Shown: positions 59,640 to 64,000 of the stretch, in pieces
How positions within the stretch are numbered: the first letter of the stretch is position 1
How the letters are laid out: every line of letters starts with the position of its first letter
NCBI GenBank assembly: GCA_947359465.1
Contig: OX375874.1
Span: forward strand, 92,226,172-92,290,171
Direction of reading: 5' to 3'
Origin: Metellina segmentata
Lineage: Eukaryota; Arthropoda; Arachnida; Araneae; Tetragnathidae
Length of the DNA stretch: 64,000 nucleotides
Translations under genes and position numbers: made by a program
Notes under the pieces: model-generated
Database searches by the model: none
Seen by the model: the letters and a program-made list of their open reading frames with translations, nothing else
Told to the model about the DNA's origin: nothing

Positions 59640-60470
59640 ATTATCTATTTTGAATTTTGGTTGCTAACTGATTGCAAAGGTCTATAATTTACTGGACTTG
59701 CATTTCGTTAATGTTAAAAAAATATTTAAATCCTTAATGAACGGAGGTTCTAAGAACTTTTTTGAATACAAGGTCCTTTCGTAGCACGAATGATTGATCA
59801 TGCACTCGATAGTTGGAAGAGTAAATTTAATTTTCAATCAAAAATCTTTTAAGTTTGTGAGCGATAGTTTCAGTCATTGCAGTTGTGCTTGATACAAAAG
59901 ACTGAATATTCGCAATCCAAACACGAAATAGAAGTACATAAAAAAAAGAAATGTCATGAAATAAATTATCGCAAACATGAGCAAACCGGAGTCGAATCGA
60001 AATAATTGCTAAAAATTTTTCATTGGGAATTCAATTCAAAGCCGTTAGAAACAACACATGCGAAACGCGATAGCTCTCCCGTTGAATGAAAGATAATACT
60101 TTTATTTCTTTGACTTCCTTCTCAATGTGAGACCAAGAGGGAGAAAGTTTCTGAAGCATAACAAATCTTGACCTTGGTCCTCATAAAGTCGATTTTCGTT
60201 CAAAAAAGGAAGGTCACAGAGAAAAGATCTTGTGAATTCGTGGTCAGCTGTGGCGAATCTAAATGAGTTATTTTTGCACGCCGTGACTTACTGGTTGCTA
60301 AGGTGACATGCTTTCATCAGTAGGGATTTCTTTTCACCGTTTGGGATTTCTCAGGGCATTGTTATTGAATGCAATGCATGTATTCATTTCAATAATGCGT
60401 GCTTGTAAATAAATACGAAATGGCGAGCATATGAATTCAAAAGAAATTGACCTAAACTTTCAGGTGGTTC
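59640..60470. other. Stretch without recognised gene
   Basis: The 60180-60270 part (AGGTCACAGAGAAAAGATC, GTGGTCAGCTGTGGCGAATC) resembles the end of the SINE at 58385-58560. Nothing else recognised. Confidence 0.35.
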
Positions 60471-60474
60471 TCTC

Positions 60475-60879
60475 GACGAGGTATCTCGTCTCATTTTCAA
60501 AACTGACCAAATCTTGATGGACGAGATATCTCGTCACTTGTAGAAAACTAGCAAGATCTTGATGGACGAGATATCTCGTCACTAGAAGAAAACTAGCAAG
60601 ATCATGATGGACGAGATATCTCGTCACTAGAAGAAAACTAGCAAGATTTTGATGGACGAGATATCTCGTCACTAGAAGAAAACAAGTTAGATCTTGATGG
60701 ACGAGATATCGCGTCACTAGAAGAAAACTAGCAAGAACTTGATGGACGAGGTAACTCGTCACTTGTAGAAAAATAGCAAGATCTTGATGGACGAGATATC
60801 TCGTCACAAGAAGAAAACTAGCAAGAACTTGATGGACGAGATATCGCGTCACTAGAAGAAAACTAGCAAGATCTTGATC
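60475..60879. repeat. Minisatellite, 45 bp x 9, each with a 16-bp palindrome
   Basis: Palindromes start at 60475, 60520, 60565, 60610, 60655, 60700, 60745, 60790 and 60835, exactly 45 bp apart. The consensus is GACGAGATATCTCGTC, then a spacer like ACTAGAAGAAAACTAGCAAG plus ATCTTGATG. Units 2, 3, 4, 5 and 8 are perfect palindromes; 1, 6, 7 and 9 have one or two changes. Because 45 is a multiple of three, a 130-codon minus-strand frame stays open (RYLVHQDLASFLLVT repeats). This looks like a by-product rather than a gene. Confidence 0.95.
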
Positions 60880-62220
60880 TCATCATCATAAAAAAAATCG
60901 GCAAAATATTAATGACGAGGTCAAATCAAATCAAGAAATAAGATATTTGAACAAAACGCGTGCAGTTTTCAAGGATACAACAAAGGGAAATTTATGCGGA
61001 ATTCTTAAGAGCATTCCGGAAGATAGGGCCGCGACAATGAAATGAGGCGAAGTGAGCTCTCTGCTAGTCATCTTCGATTTTTTGTAAATACACTGTTTAG
61101 TCAGATAACCTCATTCGGAAATTGTGCACTACTATTTTTGAACCTTTAAACATTTAGATCATGTAAACTGAGTATAGTTCAATTCTTGCGACACACAACA
61201 ATAAACGCAACATAGATGTAAGCAAAGATCCCACTTTGGCGAATAATCTAATGAGCACTCGTGTACCGTCTCAGCGGATTTTGACTTATCACCATCACTA
61301 TCCTAGTCAAGGTCGTTCCTGAGTGGTGAGCTGGGCTTGAACCTTCACGAAGTCGGAAAAAAAATGGGGGTGGTCGAAAGAGACAGGCTCAATATCCTCC
61401 AACTTTGAATAAACATCACCCAGCAATTACTTCTCCGATGTTTTTAATTTTGAAACAGTCGGTCTTGGAAGGTTCTTTTCGCGAAAATAATAAAAGATCC
61501 TTTTGAATCTGAATATTTTGTTCTTAATTTAAGTTGGTGGTTTTCAAAAAGCACAGGGGTAGGATCAAGCTATTTTGAGGGGGTAGACCACGGGCTCAGA
61601 TCTATTTCCGCTGTCTTAAACATTTCTGGTTATATCAAAGAAATCGAAGTTTTGCAATCGCATGTAAAATATACATCTGAATTCGTCAATGGGTTTTAAA
61701 ACAATCCAAAAAATCATCAAACGCAATGCTCATTTAACATTATGATATTTAGGTACTCTGGTCCATGAAATTATTTTCTGTGAGCGTGCTTGAGTGTTAC
61801 GAGAGGCGTTCTTTTAGAAAATAACTTTTTTTGTTTCTTGCTAAGAAAAGAGGCTTGATGGCCGCTTGCACGCGGGCAAATCATACCTCAGGAACGACCC
61901 TGACCCAATAAATTCTGATATTGGTGATTAAATTATAATTTTTGATTGGGAGACGCGTCAGTACTTGTTCGATTCGTGTCGCTCTACCGTTATTTTTGGT
62001 ACACGGAAGCTATAGAATCGGAATCGAATCCTCACTGAATTCTTCATTTCAAGTGAAGGAAGTTAGCATTAAATCACAGATAAACGAAAACAGTATGACG
62101 TGTTACGCGTGCAGCCAAAATACAAATCTAACTACACTTCATTAAATGGTAGGGCTACTTACTGTTGTATTTACATCCAAGTCCCGTTTGGACTTTTGAT
62201 TGAGCTGGGTTAGGGTTTAT
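60880..62220. other. Stretch without recognised gene
   Basis: Small ORFs without motifs. The part 61940-62140 is less AT-rich and unassigned. Confidence 0.35.
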
Positions 62221-62221
62221 G

Positions 62222-62430
62222 GTTAGTTTGTTTGGGTTTTATGGCGCATAAAGTCAAATATAAAAGCTAGGTTTTATGGTGCAATGGCCATATTTGGTTA
62301 CGCTGCACCAAATACAAGAGAGACAGCGTCAAATAATGGACATACTAATGAAGCTTTACTGACACAGCAGGCATACAACCCGAGTTGAGCCAGAAATTGA
62401 ACCTGCGCTGCCTACAAATCCCAGGCTTCG
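62222..62430 (-). mobile_element. tRNA-derived SINE, family A
   Basis: Body: GGTTTTATGGTGCAATGGCC, ATATTTGGTTACGCTGCACC, GAGACAGCGTCAAATAATGG. On the minus strand a box B-like AGGTTCAATTTCTGG lies near 62390-62404. A second short 'gggttttatggcgca' stands immediately upstream (62235). Confidence 0.5.
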
Positions 62431-64000
62431 ACATTTGAGCACATGATTTCCTCGCCATGTGTCAGAATAATGCTAACCTGGCACATAGAACTTAAACATT
62501 CTTTACTAATGTAACGAAATCTATCCCTGAAAACAAGGCTAAAACGCCATTTCAAAGAATTGACGGAAGACACTAATAAATGCTTCTGGACATCCCTCTT
62601 CACTATGGTCTTTCAGCTAGATTCTGGAGACAGCCTTGTTCAAATGTACCACACTGTAACTGCGCATGCTCGGCTCAGTACACGAACATGAACAGTTGCG
62701 ATATGGTACATTTTGACATTACTACCATAGAATCTTACTTCACTTGACCCTTTTCACTCTGACGACCTTTAACCATGTCAAATGAAGACTACTTTATTTA
62801 TATGGTACATAGTATTTGGAAAACACATCACGAATTTCAACAGAAATTCTCACCCATAATTTTGGCAAGGTCTAAAAATTCGAAATTTCACATTTTTTGA
62901 ACTACAACTTTAGATCGGACAGATATAACTTCTACATCAACACATTGAAATGCAGCATTTAATTCTTTCAATGTGTATTATTTTGTTGCATAAAAGACAA
63001 ATATATTGTTTCATTCGCTGCAAATTGCACGAAATCCTTTGAAAATATTTGAAATATTCTGACAATGTCGCATTCCTTTCCAAGTTTCTGTTGATACTTG
63101 AATGTCGTGAATTAAAAATGTTTCGGGATTACATGCTGATTTTGTAAAAAACCATTTTTTTTTTAAATCCTAAACCAAAATAGATTTCCATGGGCACCTT
63201 TGGAAACACATTCAGGATACACATAATACGTCAGGAATGTTTCAGAATCGTTATTATTGTCAAAAAAAGCACTCAATTACCAAATACAATCCACGAAGAA
63301 AAACATTTTTGCGCAATTTAGCAGCTAATAGCTTTTGAAAGGGATGTATATCTTCTCAAATCAATGAGTAGGTACAATTAGTGACACGGTAAAGGCGTAG
63401 CAGAAAAGAAAAACCATCAAGGTTATGAAACAAGTATGTCTTATTTACCAAAAATGCGCTATGGAATGAAGGAAAGTGAGATGATTTCACCAAGAAGGCA
63501 AACGAAAATGGTTTAGAGAGCGTGTTTTGTAAACACGATATTGCAAGGCAGCAGACGCGAAACAATGAAATGAGTTCATTTATTTTTCCTCCGGAGTTCC
63601 GCTTTAGGCATTAAACGCCAAACTTGAGAAGTATTAATCAAAAAGAAGGTCTGAAATCGTTATTAATGAAATGATAATAAGTTTGCTTTATATTAAACGC
63701 GTACTTAAATGTTCAATTTTTTCTGCATGACTATCATGTTTCGCAAAAGACTGATTTCGTCGTATCACTTTGTTGCTGAAAATAAATTTTAAGCCTCTCG
63801 TCTCTTGGGATTTGCTAGCATTACCGCAACGTTTTGAAAGATGATTCGCGTAAAAATTAGAATTTAGCAGAGTAGAATAAAACTTTCATTTTAAAGAAAT
63901 AAAATTTTTTTAAAGTTGAGAGATATTAAGATACATTTTTGTTGCAATATGAAAATATGTACATGCCCTCACATAGTATATTTCAAAATAAAAGGACATT
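62431..64000. other. Right end of window, no feature recognised
   Basis: AT-rich sequence with short ORFs only. No conserved protein motif or known repeat seen. Confidence 0.4.

Noticed and set aside
60475..60879. CRISPR-like array (regular repeats of about 16 bp with spacers)
   Set aside because: The spacers are near-identical, the host is eukaryotic and there are no cas genes; it is a minisatellite.

Overview
This is animal nuclear DNA: AT-rich, with long introns and many diverged transposons. Three conserved protein-coding genes can be traced exon by exon through GT..AG boundaries that agree in phase. The mix of Tc1/mariner, pogo/Tigger, Helitron, hAT, tRNA-derived SINE and RNase H-bearing LINE relics fits an arthropod, perhaps an arachnid. 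That placement is an inference from general character, not a match to a named genome.

Layout. (1) About 1-13.8 kb, minus strand: SPATA20, a thioredoxin-fold DUF255 / six-hairpin protein. Ten exons are visible and the 3' part of the gene lies beyond base 1. Its introns hold a young 5'-truncated LINE with a 13-bp target duplication (3653-4593), a Tigger relic (about 6.4-7.15 kb) and a 391-bp MITE (8585-8975). (2) 14.2-36.8 kb, plus strand: a complete seven-exon enoyl-CoA delta isomerase (ECI1-like, 288 aa) with a 20-nt microexon. It is head-to-head with SPATA20, so the roughly 0.45 kb between them is a candidate bidirectional promoter for two genes whose products are probably mitochondrial. Its introns hold a pogo-like element with a nested MITE, two copies of another pogo-like element, two Helitrons, SINEs and the second copy of the 391-bp MITE. 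(3) 36.8-41 kb: the ECI1 3' flank, a head-to-head pair of Helitron 5' ends and an hAT end. (4) 41.06-52.6 kb, minus strand: an inward-rectifier K+ channel (Kir/Irk, about 458 aa, four coding exons) with the TIGYG filter intact but non-acidic residues at two positions that bind polyamines in strong rectifiers. One intron carries a Tc1-like element with an internal 138-bp, eight-copy tandem array. (5) 52.6-64 kb: no confident host gene. It contains a near-perfect hairpin, SINE fragments, a deleted mariner with TIRs and TA duplication, and a nine-copy 45-bp minisatellite whose units are built around the palindrome GACGAGATATCTCGTC.

No CRISPR, operon or bacterial-type system is present. The most unusual items are the two tandem arrays (138 bp x 8 inside a transposon; 45 bp x 9 palindromic), the frame-intact truncated LINE, the nested pogo-like element with clustered subterminal motifs, and the Kir residue changes. 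Functional relations between the three genes are not implied beyond SPATA20 and ECI1 sharing a promoter region.
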